Counted from the stretch's first letter, positions 47,527 to 57,126 are shown. The stretch is 64,000 bases of DNA from Rhizosphaericola mali (GCF_004337365.2 NZ_CP044016.1:1426001-1490000); one strand, 5' to 3'. Numbers and translations: made by a program. The notes: generated by a model not told the origin, from the sequence alone.

Positions 47527-48507
47527 ATGAAAATAGTGATAACTGGATCTTTGGGTCACATTAGTAAACCACTTACTACGACTTTAATTAAAAATGGTCA
47601 TTCAGTCACAGTCATTAGTAGCAATACTGACAAGCAAAAAAATATTGAAGTAATAGGTGCAAATGCCGCAATTGGTAATATAGAAAACCTTGATTTCTTA
47701 ACAAAAACTTTTACTGATGCAGATGCAGTTTACACTATGCTTCCACCTTTTAAATTTGAAGAAAACCCGAGTCTTGATGCAAGGGAAGAAGCACGAAGGC
47801 TTGCAAACAATTATGTTACGGCAATCCAGAGATCAGGGGTCAAAAAGGTAATTCACCTCAGTAGTATTGGTGCACATACAGATAAAGGGAATGGATTGTT
47901 AGCGTTTCATTTTATAGCAGAGCAGGTATTAAATTCGCTGCCTAACGATGTTGCAATTAGCTTTATACGACCTGTTGGATTCTATTACAACCTATACCAA
48001 TTTAAGGATATTATTAAAGGTGAGGGGTTTTTGAAAGGCTTTATCGGTATGTTTATGACACTCCGTTATTATGGCTTAATAGGTTTTATAAAAGGTAAAA
48101 AAGGACTTATTGTATCCAATTATGGTGCTGAAGATAAAATGCCCTGGGTTTCGCCCATGGACATTGCAACCACGGTGGCTGAGGAACTGACGACAATATT
48201 AACTGGCCGTAAAGTGCGCTACGTAGCAAGTGAAGAGTTAACTTGCCATCAGGTCGCCACTTTTCTTGGTACAGCCATAGGCAAACCTTATCTGAAATGG
48301 GTGGCCATCAGTGATAAACAAATGTTGGACGCTTTAATCAAATTAAAATTGCCAATATCGCTAGCAAGAGATATTGTTGAAATGAATGCTAGTATGCGTA
48401 ACAGCGGAATATTATTTGAAGATTATTATAGAAACAAACCCGCTCTTGGTAAAGTAAAAATGATAGATTTTGCTAAAGAATTTGCCTCTGTTTACTTTTC
48501 AAAATAG
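47527..48507 (+). CDS. NmrA-like NAD(P)-binding oxidoreductase
   Basis: This 326-aa atypical short-chain dehydrogenase of the NmrA/NAD(P)H-quinone reductase sort begins MKIVITGSLGHISKPL, whose GSLGHIS is the dinucleotide loop. AVYTMLPP and KKVIHLSSIGAH are the following Rossmann strands, and VSPMDIATTVAEEL is the usual C-terminal landmark. The start at 47527 was preferred over 47506 because the upstream codons are an A-rich run before the Rossmann strand. It is followed 23 bases later by an AraC regulator. Its substrate is unknown. Confidence 0.88.
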   Translation: MKIVITGSLGHISKPLTTTLIKNGHSVTVISSNTDKQKNIEVIGANAAIGNIENLDFLTKTFTDADAVYTMLPPFKFEENPSLDAREEARRLANNYVTAIQRSGVKKVIHLSSIGAHTDKGNGLLAFHFIAEQVLNSLPNDVAISFIRPVGFYYNLYQFKDIIKGEGFLKGFIGMFMTLRYYGLIGFIKGKKGLIVSNYGAEDKMPWVSPMDIATTVAEELTTILTGRKVRYVASEELTCHQVATFLGTAIGKPYLKWVAISDKQMLDALIKLKLPISLARDIVEMNASMRNSGILFEDYYRNKPALGKVKMIDFAKEFASVYFSK

Positions 48508-48530
48508 GTTAATTAAAATGAAGTAAAAAC

Positions 48531-49448
48531 ATGGAGCCTTATAGAATTAAAACCATTAGCAAGTATCACCAGATTTTAGGGATATCTAAACCCGAACATC
48601 CGTTATTTAGTGTTATCAGTCTGGATGATTTCAGACCTCCAGAAGAAAATCGTCGTATCAGCGTCATTTTTGATTTTTACATTATATCGTTGAAAAAGAA
48701 TTTAGAAGGTACAGTAAAATACATATATGGCCAGCAATCCTATGATTTTAATGAGGGCACCATGTTTTTTATAGCTCCCAAACAGGTCTTTTCATTTGAT
48801 TCGGACCAAAATTTCAAAAGCTCTGGCTGGATGCTGCTTATTCACCCAGATTTTCTTTGTGGAGTTCCTTTGGCAAAAACAATCAGGCAATATGGATTCT
48901 TCAGCTATTCGATGAATGAAGCCCTGTTTCTTTCAGAGAAAGAAGATGCAACCATTGCAAGTATTGTTCAACTTGTTAAACAAGAATATCATTCCAATAT
49001 TGATAAATTCAGCCAAGGGCTTGTAATTGTGCAAATTGAACTATTGTTACAATACTGCGACCGGTTTTATAACCGCCAGTTTTTGACCCGAAAAATAAAT
49101 AGCCACCAAATACTTAGGCGTTTAGAAGAGATTCTCGATGATTTTTTTAGCAGTGATAGATTAGAGAATAAAAAAATCCCAACAGTACACTCCATTGCGG
49201 TTGCTTTAAATATTTCACCAACCTACTTAAGTACACTATTGACGGCTCTGACAGGACAGAGTACGCAGCAACATATTCACGAAAGGTTGATTGAAAAAGC
49301 AAAAGAGAAGTTATCTATTAGCGGCTTATCGATAAGTGAAATTGCCTATGACTTAGGTTTTGAACATCCTCAATCTTTCAGTAAATTATTTAAAAGTAAA
49401 ACAAAACTTTCACCATTGGAGTTCAGGTCTACTTTCAATTCGAACTAA
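48531..49448 (+). CDS. AraC-family transcriptional regulator
   Basis: This 305-aa regulator has an N-terminal cupin-like sensing domain (YDFNEGTMFFIAPKQVFSF) and two helix-turn-helix motifs at the C-terminus: IAVALNISPTYLSTLLTALTG at ~225-245 and the signature ISEIAYDLGFEHPQSFSKLFK at ~270-290. It is co-directional with the NmrA-like oxidoreductase and probably regulates it, an arrangement common in Bacteroidota. Downstream lies a decayed membrane-protein gene that may once have belonged to the unit. Confidence 0.93.
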   Translation: MEPYRIKTISKYHQILGISKPEHPLFSVISLDDFRPPEENRRISVIFDFYIISLKKNLEGTVKYIYGQQSYDFNEGTMFFIAPKQVFSFDSDQNFKSSGWMLLIHPDFLCGVPLAKTIRQYGFFSYSMNEALFLSEKEDATIASIVQLVKQEYHSNIDKFSQGLVIVQIELLLQYCDRFYNRQFLTRKINSHQILRRLEEILDDFFSSDRLENKKIPTVHSIAVALNISPTYLSTLLTALTGQSTQQHIHERLIEKAKEKLSISGLSISEIAYDLGFEHPQSFSKLFKSKTKLSPLEFRSTFNSN

Positions 49449-49465
49449 TTATCAAATGTAATTCT

Positions 49466-50169
49466 ATGATTGAATTTTTGGATGTTTTAAAATCAAAAAA
49501 TTTGCCCTTATTTTATTTTGGTCTTATATGCTTGGTTGGCGCTGTTGTACTGTTCATTATTGCAAAATTAATGGTGTGAATGCTTGGTATAAACCATTAA
49601 AATTTGCTTTATCTATTGGCACGTTTAGTTGGACAATGTGCTGCTATACCGGCTAGCTTCAGACTCCAAGGGTAACAGAAATATATCGCTGGTCGATAAT
49701 TATCTTACTTGGATTTGAATTATTTTATATAACCTTGCAAGCGGGTCGCGGTCAACTATCCCATTATAATGTAAGTTCAACTTTATAGACATACCTTACC
49801 GTAGCAATGGCTGTAGCTGCGATAGCTGCTACTTTGTATACAGGCTATATTGGCATTTTTTCTGTACGAGTAGATTTTCCTAACTTCCAGATTACTATGT
49901 TTGGGCCATACGTATCGGCATATTTTTCTTCGCCATATTTGCCTTTGAAGGAGCTATAATGGGTGCTTACGGTCCTCAACTAGAGTCGTGCAAATGGGGA
50001 TTTGCGAATAGCCCACTTTATAGGTATGTATGCCTTGCAAATATTACCATTGGTTGCTTTCTATGTTTTTAGAAATGTAAAGATGATTTTTATATTAGGA
50101 GCAATGTACGGAGTTTTGGCACTTTTTTCTTTTATACAAGTATTAAACGGCAAGCCGCTATTAAAATAA
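49466..50169 (+). pseudogene. Decayed membrane-protein gene
   Basis: Starting at the ATG at 49466, translation gives a membrane segment (LPLFYFGLICLVGAVVLFII), then stops at TGA. Coding continues in other frames: NAWYKPLKFALSIGTFSW, then IIILLGFELFYITLQAGRGQ and LSHYNVSS, interrupted by at least two TAG codons and further frameshifts, ending near 50169. The pieces look like an uncharacterised multi-pass membrane protein family in which 'KPLKFxLS' and 'QAxRGQLSHFN' motifs are kept. No single product can be made. It follows the AraC gene by 17 bases. Confidence 0.7.
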
Positions 50170-50373
50170 TCTAAGAAAGAATTTATTGTCTCTAAACACT
50201 TAATTGTCAATTAATTCAAAATGTCCAACCTATTTATCGTTTCATAGTATATTTTCCAAAAAAATCATATTCATTAATATTAGGAATAAGTATGTGTATT
50301 TAGTTTAAGTAGTGACTGTTAAAACTTTTTTTTTTGATCACACTTAAAAGTAACCTATAATTCTAAAATTTAG

Positions 50374-50381
50374 TATATTTG
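50374..50381 (+). promoter_or_regulatory. -7 box (TATATTTG) upstream of the carotenoid operon
   Basis: TATATTTG fits the Bacteroidota TAnnTTTG element and lies 38 bases ahead of the MarR-type gene start. A clear -33 TTTG at standard spacing was not found. Confidence 0.45.
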
Positions 50382-50418
50382 TAATCTTTATTATTATTAA
50401 TTAGTATATATATACACT

Positions 50419-51078
50419 ATGATAAATTATAATCTTGTTCAAAATATCATTGAATTAATTGCTCAATTTGAACTATCAAATAGCAAAAATCAATATCTCA
50501 ATAATGTTGAGGGTTTTAAACAATGGATTGTAAATAGTTATGATGAAAAACGCATTATAAACGAAACTAATTGGGAATCAAAAGCAATTGGCAGAAGTGC
50601 TGAAAGCGTTATTAGTACTTTATTAACGCATCTTGGAAGGTATGCAAAAAGTTATTCTAAAGCAGCAATTATTGATTCTGAATTTTCTACTCAAGAAGAG
50701 TTTATCTACCTAATAACGTTGAAATCTTTTGGAAAGATGACTAAAATGGATTTAATAAAAAAGAATGTGCATGAAAAACCAGCAGGAGTGCTAATTATCA
50801 ATCGATTAATGGAAAATCGTTGGATACAACAGGAAAATTCTACCATTGATAAAAGAAGTAAACTCATCAATATTACTGAAAAAGGTCTACAAGTTTTATC
50901 GCGACAGATGGACAAAATTCGTAAAGCTACTAAAATTGTGAGTGGTAATCTTACCGAAAATGAAAAATTAGAATTGATCTATTTGCTCAACAAACTAAAT
51001 GATTTTCACTTAGATATATATAACAAGAACATCGATAGGCAACATCTTTTAAATGAAGCATTGATCTTATCCAAATAA
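50419..51078 (+). CDS. MarR-family transcriptional regulator of the carotenoid operon
   Basis: This 219-aa winged-helix regulator has its recognition helix and wing at ~105-160 (FGKMTKMDLIKKN, GVLIINRLMENRWIQQENS, DKRSKLINITEKG), flanked by dimerisation helices. It is first in an eight-gene run that makes carotenoids and lies 11 bases ahead of crtI. MarR-type proteins head similar crt clusters in other Bacteroidota, so it probably represses its own operon; the signal is unknown. Confidence 0.88.
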   Translation: MINYNLVQNIIELIAQFELSNSKNQYLNNVEGFKQWIVNSYDEKRIINETNWESKAIGRSAESVISTLLTHLGRYAKSYSKAAIIDSEFSTQEEFIYLITLKSFGKMTKMDLIKKNVHEKPAGVLIINRLMENRWIQQENSTIDKRSKLINITEKGLQVLSRQMDKIRKATKIVSGNLTENEKLELIYLLNKLNDFHLDIYNKNIDRQHLLNEALILSK

Positions 51079-51089
51079 ACCAAAAAACC

Positions 51090-52565
51090 ATGAAGAAAAA
51101 AATAGCAGTTATTGGAAGTGGATTTTCGGGACTGTCAGCGGCTTCTTATGCTGCGAAAGCAGGTTTTGAAGTGCATGTATTTGAAAAAAATAATCAAGCT
51201 GGAGGAAGAGCGCGACAATTTATAACTAGCAATGGTTATGCTTTTGACATGGGACCAAGTTGGTATTGGATGCCAGATATTATTGAGGGTTTTTTCCAAG
51301 ATTTTGGCTGTGGCACTGCGGATTATTTTAAATTGATATCCTTAAATCCACAATTTGAAATGATTTTTTCAAATGAGAAATTAACTATTCCCAAGAATTA
51401 TGAGGATTTAAAAAGGCTATTTGAAAAGATTGAAAAAGGTGCAGGAATACAATTAGATAAATTCATGGACTCGGCTAAATACAAGTATTCGGTTGGAATG
51501 AAAGAATTTGTCAAAAAACCTTGTTATAGTTGGTTAGAATTTGCACAACCAAAAATATTGAACAGTGCTGTAAAGCTAAATTTGATTAGCAATTTTAGAA
51601 ATTATGTACAAAAATTTTTCAAAGATGCTAAACTGCGATCCTTGATGGAATTTCCTATTATATTTTTAGGAGCTTCTCCCCAAAATATTCCCGCGTTATA
51701 TAGTTTGATGAATTATGGTGGTTATGTTTTAGGAACGCATTATCCTATGGGTGGATTTTATCAATTGGTGTTGGCAATGAAAAACATTGCAGATAATCAA
51801 GGTGTTATGTTTCATTTCGACCATGCAATTGATTCGATAAATATTGTAAAGAATAAAGTGACCTCTATAGAAATAAAAGGAAAAAAACTGTCTTTTGATG
51901 CGATAATTGCTTCCTCCGATTATCATCATACAGAGCAATTATTACCTGAAAAATTTAGAAATTATGATGAAAATTATTGGAATAGTAGAACTTTTGCGCC
52001 TTCTTGTTTAATTTATTACGTTGGTATAAAAGAGATTATTCCAAATCTGAAGCACCATACCTTATTTTTCGAGAATGATTTAGATGCGCATATTGATTGC
52101 ATTTATGTAGAAAAAAAATGGCCTGAAAAACCATTGTTTTACGTTTGTTGCCCATCAAAAACAGATGAAAAAGTGGCGCCTAAAAATTGCGAAAATTTAT
52201 TTCTATTAATGCCTATCGCTATTGGAATAAAAGATGATGAAAAAATTAGAGAACAATATTTAGGTGAAATGCTTGGTCGTATTGAAAAGCTAACTGGCGT
52301 AAAGAATTTAAAAGATAAGATAGAATATAAGCGTAGTTATTGTGTGGCGGATTTTCAAAATGATTACAACGCATTTGGTGGTAATGCTTACGGATTAGCA
52401 AATACATTACAACAAACGGCGGTCTGGAAACCCAAAATTTTTAATAAAAAGGTACAGAATTTATTTTATACAGGTCAATTAACGGTGCCAGGTCCAGGCG
52501 TACCACCATCCATCATTTCTGGTAAAATTGTAGCCGACGAAATCTATAAATATCTAAAAAACTAA
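51090..52565 (+). CDS. crtI: Phytoene desaturase (CrtI type)
   Basis: This 491-aa FAD-dependent enzyme should introduce double bonds into phytoene to give lycopene. The N-terminal dinucleotide motif is GSGFSG (9-14), followed by VFEKNNQAGGRARQF, and YAFDMGPSWYWMP is a strong CrtI landmark. The C-terminal carotenoid-oxidoreductase signature is TGQLTVPGPGVPPSIISGK. It lies 2 bases ahead of crtB, so the two are co-translated. Confidence 0.96.
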   Translation: MKKKIAVIGSGFSGLSAASYAAKAGFEVHVFEKNNQAGGRARQFITSNGYAFDMGPSWYWMPDIIEGFFQDFGCGTADYFKLISLNPQFEMIFSNEKLTIPKNYEDLKRLFEKIEKGAGIQLDKFMDSAKYKYSVGMKEFVKKPCYSWLEFAQPKILNSAVKLNLISNFRNYVQKFFKDAKLRSLMEFPIIFLGASPQNIPALYSLMNYGGYVLGTHYPMGGFYQLVLAMKNIADNQGVMFHFDHAIDSINIVKNKVTSIEIKGKKLSFDAIIASSDYHHTEQLLPEKFRNYDENYWNSRTFAPSCLIYYVGIKEIIPNLKHHTLFFENDLDAHIDCIYVEKKWPEKPLFYVCCPSKTDEKVAPKNCENLFLLMPIAIGIKDDEKIREQYLGEMLGRIEKLTGVKNLKDKIEYKRSYCVADFQNDYNAFGGNAYGLANTLQQTAVWKPKIFNKKVQNLFYTGQLTVPGPGVPPSIISGKIVADEIYKYLKN

Positions 52566-52567
52566 CT

Positions 52568-53404
52568 ATGAAAAAAATATTCGAAGAATTAGCATACGAT
52601 GTAAGTAAGAGAACGACGGTGAAATATAGTACGAGTTTTTCCTTAGGTATTTTGGCATTAAAACCAAGTATTCACAAAGGTATTTATGCCATTTACGGCT
52701 ATGTGCGATTGGCAGATGAAATTGTTGATAGTTTCGCTGGTTATGATCAAGAAAAACTATTAAAAAGATTTCAAATGGAAACGGAAATAGCTTTATCTGA
52801 AAGAATTTCATTAAATCCAATTCTACAATCTTTTCAAGAAATTGTGTATAAATATTCTATTGATACGACATTGATACATCAGTTTTTGTATAGCATGTCT
52901 ATGGATTTACAAAAAATAGATTACAACTCTGATTTATATAACCAATACATTTTTGGTTCTGCAGAAGTGGTCGGATTGATGTGTCTTCAAGTATTTACAG
53001 AAGGAAATAAGGAACAATACGAACTATTGAAACCATATGCTATGACTTTAGGATCTGCGTTTCAAAAAATTAATTTCTTGAGAGATATTAAAGAGGATTA
53101 TCAAATATTGGGACGTACTTATTTTCCCAATATTAATATGATTTCATTTGATAATGACACTAAATATCAGATTGAAAAAGAAATAGAACATGAGTTTAAA
53201 GAAGCTTTAATTGGCATAAAAAATTTGCCACACACTTCCAGATTTGGTGTTTATTTGGCCTATAGTTATTACAATATTCTTTTTGCAAAAATTAAGAAAA
53301 AATCATCTAAAGAAATTTTATCTAAAAGAATTAGAATACCTAATGCAGAGAAGTTATATATAGCATGTAAAAGTTATATTCGTTACAAAGCGGCCTTTCT
53401 ATGA
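52568..53404 (+). CDS. crtB: Phytoene synthase (CrtB type)
   Basis: This 278-aa enzyme joins two geranylgeranyl diphosphates into phytoene. Its two Asp-rich motifs are RLADEIVDSF (Asp50, Asp54) and FLRDIKEDYQ (Asp173, Asp177), which bind magnesium-diphosphate. YSTSFSLG near residue 20 is also conserved in the squalene/phytoene synthase family. It overlaps the following gene by four bases (ATGA). Confidence 0.96.
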   Translation: MKKIFEELAYDVSKRTTVKYSTSFSLGILALKPSIHKGIYAIYGYVRLADEIVDSFAGYDQEKLLKRFQMETEIALSERISLNPILQSFQEIVYKYSIDTTLIHQFLYSMSMDLQKIDYNSDLYNQYIFGSAEVVGLMCLQVFTEGNKEQYELLKPYAMTLGSAFQKINFLRDIKEDYQILGRTYFPNINMISFDNDTKYQIEKEIEHEFKEALIGIKNLPHTSRFGVYLAYSYYNILFAKIKKKSSKEILSKRIRIPNAEKLYIACKSYIRYKAAFL

Positions 53405-53850
53405 AATTTATTTTTTGTTTATTGTTCTTTTTCTGTACCATAATTGCAAGCGCTCAAATCAATTTAGATGAAATCAGAAGTAATTATACCATAGCGCTTT
53501 TCGAAAAATCGATATGTATTAAAATGATAAAAGTATTAAGTACTCAAAAATCACAAGCGATATATTTAGGTTATTTGGGTGGTTTTCAGACGATGATGGC
53601 AAAGCATTATAGTAATCCATTTTCAAAATTAAAAACATTTAATCAAGGCAAGGTAAATATTGAATCAGCTATTCTAAAAGATAATGACGATGTAGAATTA
53701 AAATATATACGTTATTCTGTACAGAAAAATGCACCGCTTATTTTAGGATATCATGATAATTTAGAAATGGATAGAAAATGTTTAGAAGAAAATAAGTGTA
53801 AAATTAAGTCTAACATCGTCGTAAAAAATATCAATCAACTATTAAAATAA
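53401..53850 (+). CDS. Exported protein of unknown function in the carotenoid operon
   Basis: This 149-aa protein has a clean signal peptide (FFCTIIASAQ) and no lipobox. The mature part is helical and has Cys38 (EKSICIKMI) and a late pair (KCLEENKCK). YLGYLGGFQTMMAKH followed by NPFSKLKTFNQGK is its most distinctive stretch. It overlaps crtB by ATGA and lies 6 bases ahead of the SRPBCC gene, so it is made together with the pathway enzymes. No family is recognised; it might handle the pigment in the periplasm or envelope, which is inference from position only. Confidence 0.75.
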   Translation: MKFIFCLLFFFCTIIASAQINLDEIRSNYTIALFEKSICIKMIKVLSTQKSQAIYLGYLGGFQTMMAKHYSNPFSKLKTFNQGKVNIESAILKDNDDVELKYIRYSVQKNAPLILGYHDNLEMDRKCLEENKCKIKSNIVVKNINQLLK

Positions 53851-53856
53851 GGCTTT

Positions 53857-54315
53857 ATGAAATATCAATTATATAGAGAACAGCGACTAAATTGTAGTTT
53901 AGAAAAAGCTTGGAATTTTTTCTCATCTCCTAAAAATCTTTCTACAATTACCCCTGCAGACATGGGCTTTGTAGTAGTTTCTAGCAATGAAAATGAACCG
54001 ATTTATGAAGGAATGTTGATTGAATATAAAGTATCGCCATTATTGAAAATTCGATTAAAATGGATTACCAAAATAACGCATGTAGATTTTGAAAAAAGCT
54101 TTACTGACTTTCAAGAAAAAGGACCTTATAAATTATGGAATCATTTTCATGAATTTGTAGCCGTAGAAGGTGGAGTTTTGATGAAAGATACCGTGACTTA
54201 TGAATTGCCATTTGGATTTTTAGGTACGATTGCGCATGGTTTATTTGTATGTAAAAAGTTGGAATCCATCTTTAACTATAGATATAATGTTTTAGAAAAA
54301 ATGTTCAATAATTAG
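53857..54315 (+). CDS. SRPBCC-fold (START-like) protein
   Basis: This 152-aa protein has the helix-grip layout of polyketide cyclase/dehydrase-like proteins: an opening strand YREQRLNCSLEKAWNFFSSP, NLSTITPADMGF, and a closing long C-terminal helix. Such proteins bind lipids or hydrophobic ligands in a central cavity. In carotenoid clusters it may carry or present the pigment or its precursors, but an enzymatic role cannot be excluded. It stands between the unknown exported protein and crtZ. Confidence 0.85.
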   Translation: MKYQLYREQRLNCSLEKAWNFFSSPKNLSTITPADMGFVVVSSNENEPIYEGMLIEYKVSPLLKIRLKWITKITHVDFEKSFTDFQEKGPYKLWNHFHEFVAVEGGVLMKDTVTYELPFGFLGTIAHGLFVCKKLESIFNYRYNVLEKMFNN

Positions 54316-54322
54316 TACGCTG

Positions 54323-54781
54323 ATGAATATTCTAATAATGATACTTACGTTTTGCTTGATGGAAGGCGCTACTTGGTTAATACACAAATATATCATGCAT
54401 GGTTTCTTATGGATTTTGCACAAAGATCACCATGATCATAGTAATGAAGGTGCTTTAGAAAAAAATGATTATTTCTTCGTGATATTTGCGCTGCCAACTA
54501 TTGCGTTAATGTATTTTGGATCATTGCATCATTTCAACTATTTGTTTTTTATTGGTTTGGGAATTATGCTGTATGGTATGGCCTATTTCTTTGTGCATGA
54601 CATATTTATCCATCAAAGAATAAAATTATTTGCCAATACCAATCATCGTTATTTTTTAGCCATGAGAAGAGCACACAAGCAACATCACAAGCATTTATCA
54701 AAAGAAGAAGGCGAATGTTTCGGTTTTTTGTTTGTACCCTTTAAATATTTGAAAATGTATCACAATTCATCTAAAAAATGA
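54323..54781 (+). CDS. crtZ: Beta-carotene hydroxylase (CrtZ type)
   Basis: This 152-aa integral membrane di-iron enzyme adds 3-hydroxyl groups to beta-carotene, giving zeaxanthin. All the histidine boxes are visible: HKYIMH (21-26), HKDHH (33-37), HDIFIH (92-97) and HKQHH (118-122). Hydrophobic segments lie between them. It overlaps the lycopene cyclase gene by four bases. Confidence 0.94.
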   Translation: MNILIMILTFCLMEGATWLIHKYIMHGFLWILHKDHHDHSNEGALEKNDYFFVIFALPTIALMYFGSLHHFNYLFFIGLGIMLYGMAYFFVHDIFIHQRIKLFANTNHRYFLAMRRAHKQHHKHLSKEEGECFGFLFVPFKYLKMYHNSSKK

Positions 54782-55485
54782 GGCAATATACTTATATATT
54801 AATCCTTTTTTTTACAGTCATTGTATGTTTTATTGCATCTTTTGACAAGAGAATTAAATTCGATCAATATTTTCTTCCTTTTTTGAAAGCCGCAATTATT
54901 GTGGCTATTCCATTTATTTCTTGGGATATTTGGTTTACGTTAAAAGGAATTTGGTGGTTTAATTTTGATTATACTTTAGGCATTCAATTATTTGGTTTGC
55001 CTATAGAAGAATGGCTTTTTTTTATCAGCATTCCTTTCGCTTGTGTATTTACGTATTATTGTATGAATAATTTTTTTCGCTGGGAGCATTTAATTGGATT
55101 CAATAATATTTTGGTATTTACTAGCATTATAGTTTGTTCAGTTATTGCTTTGTTACATCCACATCAAACCTATACATTGGTTACGGCGATATCAACCACT
55201 GTAACTTTGATATTTCTTCATTTTATAGTACGAGCAACTTGGATTAGTAAAGCTTCATTGACTTATCTTATTTTAATGTTGGGCTTTTTGCCTGTTAATG
55301 GAATACTTACCGGCACAGGCATTGATCATCCTGTAGTAAATTATAATTCTAAAACTTTTTTGGACATTCGCATACTCACAATACCCATTGAGGACGCTGT
55401 TTATGGATATACACAATTCTTATTAGTGATTTATTTTTTTTATCAATTTAGAAAAAAACGAGATCAAAAATTACCTCTAAAATAG
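54778..55485 (+). CDS. crtY: Lycopene cyclase, fused CrtYc-CrtYd type
   Basis: This 235-aa membrane protein has about seven hydrophobic segments and two copies of the cyclase-domain motif: LPIEEWLFF near residue 75 and IPIEDAVYG near 210. In this family the heterodimeric CrtYc/CrtYd of actinobacteria and the fungal CarR domain share the PxE(E/D) motif, and many Bacteroidota have a fused form. It should convert lycopene to beta-carotene. The reading is by motif; there is no flavin domain, so it is not the CrtY/CrtL type. Confidence 0.92.
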   Translation: MRQYTYILILFFTVIVCFIASFDKRIKFDQYFLPFLKAAIIVAIPFISWDIWFTLKGIWWFNFDYTLGIQLFGLPIEEWLFFISIPFACVFTYYCMNNFFRWEHLIGFNNILVFTSIIVCSVIALLHPHQTYTLVTAISTTVTLIFLHFIVRATWISKASLTYLILMLGFLPVNGILTGTGIDHPVVNYNSKTFLDIRILTIPIEDAVYGYTQFLLVIYFFYQFRKKRDQKLPLK

Positions 55486-55492
55486 ATTAATT

Positions 55493-56008
55493 ATGGATAG
55501 AAATCATGTGATTATAGTAGATGAAAATGATTGTCAATTAGGAGTGATGGATAAACTTGTCGCACATAAAAAAGGGATTTTACACCGCGCTTTTTCTATT
55601 TTTATTTTCAATAATTCTGGAGAATTATTGTTGCAAAAGCGTGCGAAAAATAAATATCATGGCGCTGGCTTATGGACCAATACTTGCTGTTCGCATCCAC
55701 AGATGGACGAAAATATTATGGAAAGTGCGGTGGAAAGATTGAATTTTGAAATGGGTTTACATTGTACAATAAATTTTTCTCACACTTTTATATATAATTC
55801 TGCGGTCGAAAATAATTTAATAGAACATGAATTAGATCATGTATATATTGGTTATTCAGAATATAATCCCAAAATAAACGAAGAAGAAGTGCAAGATTTT
55901 AAATGGGTAGATAAAGATTTCGTAATAAAAGATATAATTCAAAACCCAAATTCTTATACTAGCTGGTTTAAATTGTCACTACCAATTGTTTTTTCCCGCT
56001 ATTATTAG
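55493..56008 (+). CDS. idi: Isopentenyl-diphosphate delta-isomerase, type I
   Basis: This 171-aa Nudix-fold enzyme interconverts IPP and DMAPP, supplying the prenyl precursors of the operon. HRAFSIFIFN opens the core. LWTNTCCSHP contains the catalytic cysteine (Cys66 by alignment with E. coli 'TNSVCGHP'), and NLIEHELDHVYIG holds the glutamate of the second site. Size matches the bacterial family. It is the last gene of the carotenoid run. Confidence 0.94.
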   Translation: MDRNHVIIVDENDCQLGVMDKLVAHKKGILHRAFSIFIFNNSGELLLQKRAKNKYHGAGLWTNTCCSHPQMDENIMESAVERLNFEMGLHCTINFSHTFIYNSAVENNLIEHELDHVYIGYSEYNPKINEEEVQDFKWVDKDFVIKDIIQNPNSYTSWFKLSLPIVFSRYY

Positions 56009-56318
56009 TATTTTATTTATTATAATGTAACGTTTAGATTTGTACTGAATTTTCATTCCTTTTACCCTAGTATTTCTTATAACTTCTTTATTTTCAACAT
56101 TGACCAATTAGTCGGCAAGGAAAACCAAATCATATAGCAATTTTCTTGAGTCTGTATAAGGTATTTGAATCATCAGTTACAAATTTCAATATCTTACGAT
56201 AGTTACATTTTTCAATAATATAAATTTAAAATCTCAATATATTCAGAAAAATCTGGGTCAAAATTTAATCAGTTATTGGTCTAAATATTAGATTTTTTGA
56301 TTACAAATAAAACAAATA
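56009..56318. other. Gap between the carotenoid and sigma-factor units
   Basis: This AT-rich sequence lies between convergent 3' ends. No gene, repeat or convincing terminator was seen. Confidence 0.6.
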
Positions 56319-57125
56319 TTAAAGTTTTCCAGCTACATACATTTGTTCCATAGTTGGGGATTTGCTTCCGCCTTTAGGCTCCATCGTAATTGCAAACATA
56401 TCTGCGTGTAGTACATTTTTCAATTTTTGAATATGATTTATTGTAGTTTCACTATTGTAAAGCCCTGCATCAATTGGTTTTCCATCAACGAGTGCCCACA
56501 ATTGATATTGCTTGTCTGTTGGAGGTTGTGGTAGATTGTTTAAAACTAAATATGCAGCTTTTGATATACTATCCCAATAAACTGTAGCCATATTATTAGC
56601 ATGGGTTGCTACACCGTTCAACACGACTTTATTGACGGTTGGCAAGGATATCAACTGTAATATATTATTTTCTTCCTCTATTTTTTTCCCTTTATACTTT
56701 AATTTGCCTATTTGAAGAGCATATTCTTTATTCTGTTTTTGATAGTTATATATAAAACCAAGACAAATTAATATCCCAATAATTGAAGCTGCAAGTAGCC
56801 ATTTATTCCAAATCGATACAGTGGATTGTTGAGTTGGAATTTGTGAAGATATTTCGCTTTTCTCTGAAGTGACAGATATATCACTTTCATTAACCATATT
56901 ATCTTTCGTTATTTCAGACCAAATTTTTTCCTTCAATCCTATTGGTGGCTCAATTGGATTTTTCAATAATGCATTTTCGAAATTCGATTCACATGCATCT
57001 ATAGCCAAACGTATTTCAGGATATTGAGCAGCAAGAGATAGCAACTCGCTCACTTCCGATTCGGTTGCAATACCAAGTACATAAGTTTCAATTATGCCAG
57101 ATAATATGTATGCTTTAATATCCAA
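56319..57125 (-). CDS. Anti-sigma factor (RskA-like)
   Basis: This 268-aa single-pass membrane protein has a cytoplasmic N-terminal sigma-binding part (YVLGIATESEVSELLSLAAQYPE), one membrane helix near 109-127 (WLLAASIIGILICLGFIYNY), and a periplasmic anti-sigma-K (RskA) C-terminal domain at ~155-265 (ATVYWDSISKAAYLVLNNLPQPP, YQLWALVDGKPIDAGLY, FAITMEPKGGSKSPT). It directly follows the sigma gene and should hold that sigma factor inactive until a signal arrives. Confidence 0.93.
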   Translation of the reverse strand: MDIKAYILSGIIETYVLGIATESEVSELLSLAAQYPEIRLAIDACESNFENALLKNPIEPPIGLKEKIWSEITKDNMVNESDISVTSEKSEISSQIPTQQSTVSIWNKWLLAASIIGILICLGFIYNYQKQNKEYALQIGKLKYKGKKIEEENNILQLISLPTVNKVVLNGVATHANNMATVYWDSISKAAYLVLNNLPQPPTDKQYQLWALVDGKPIDAGLYNSETTINHIQKLKNVLHADMFAITMEPKGGSKSPTMEQMYVAGKL

Positions 57126-57126
57126 T

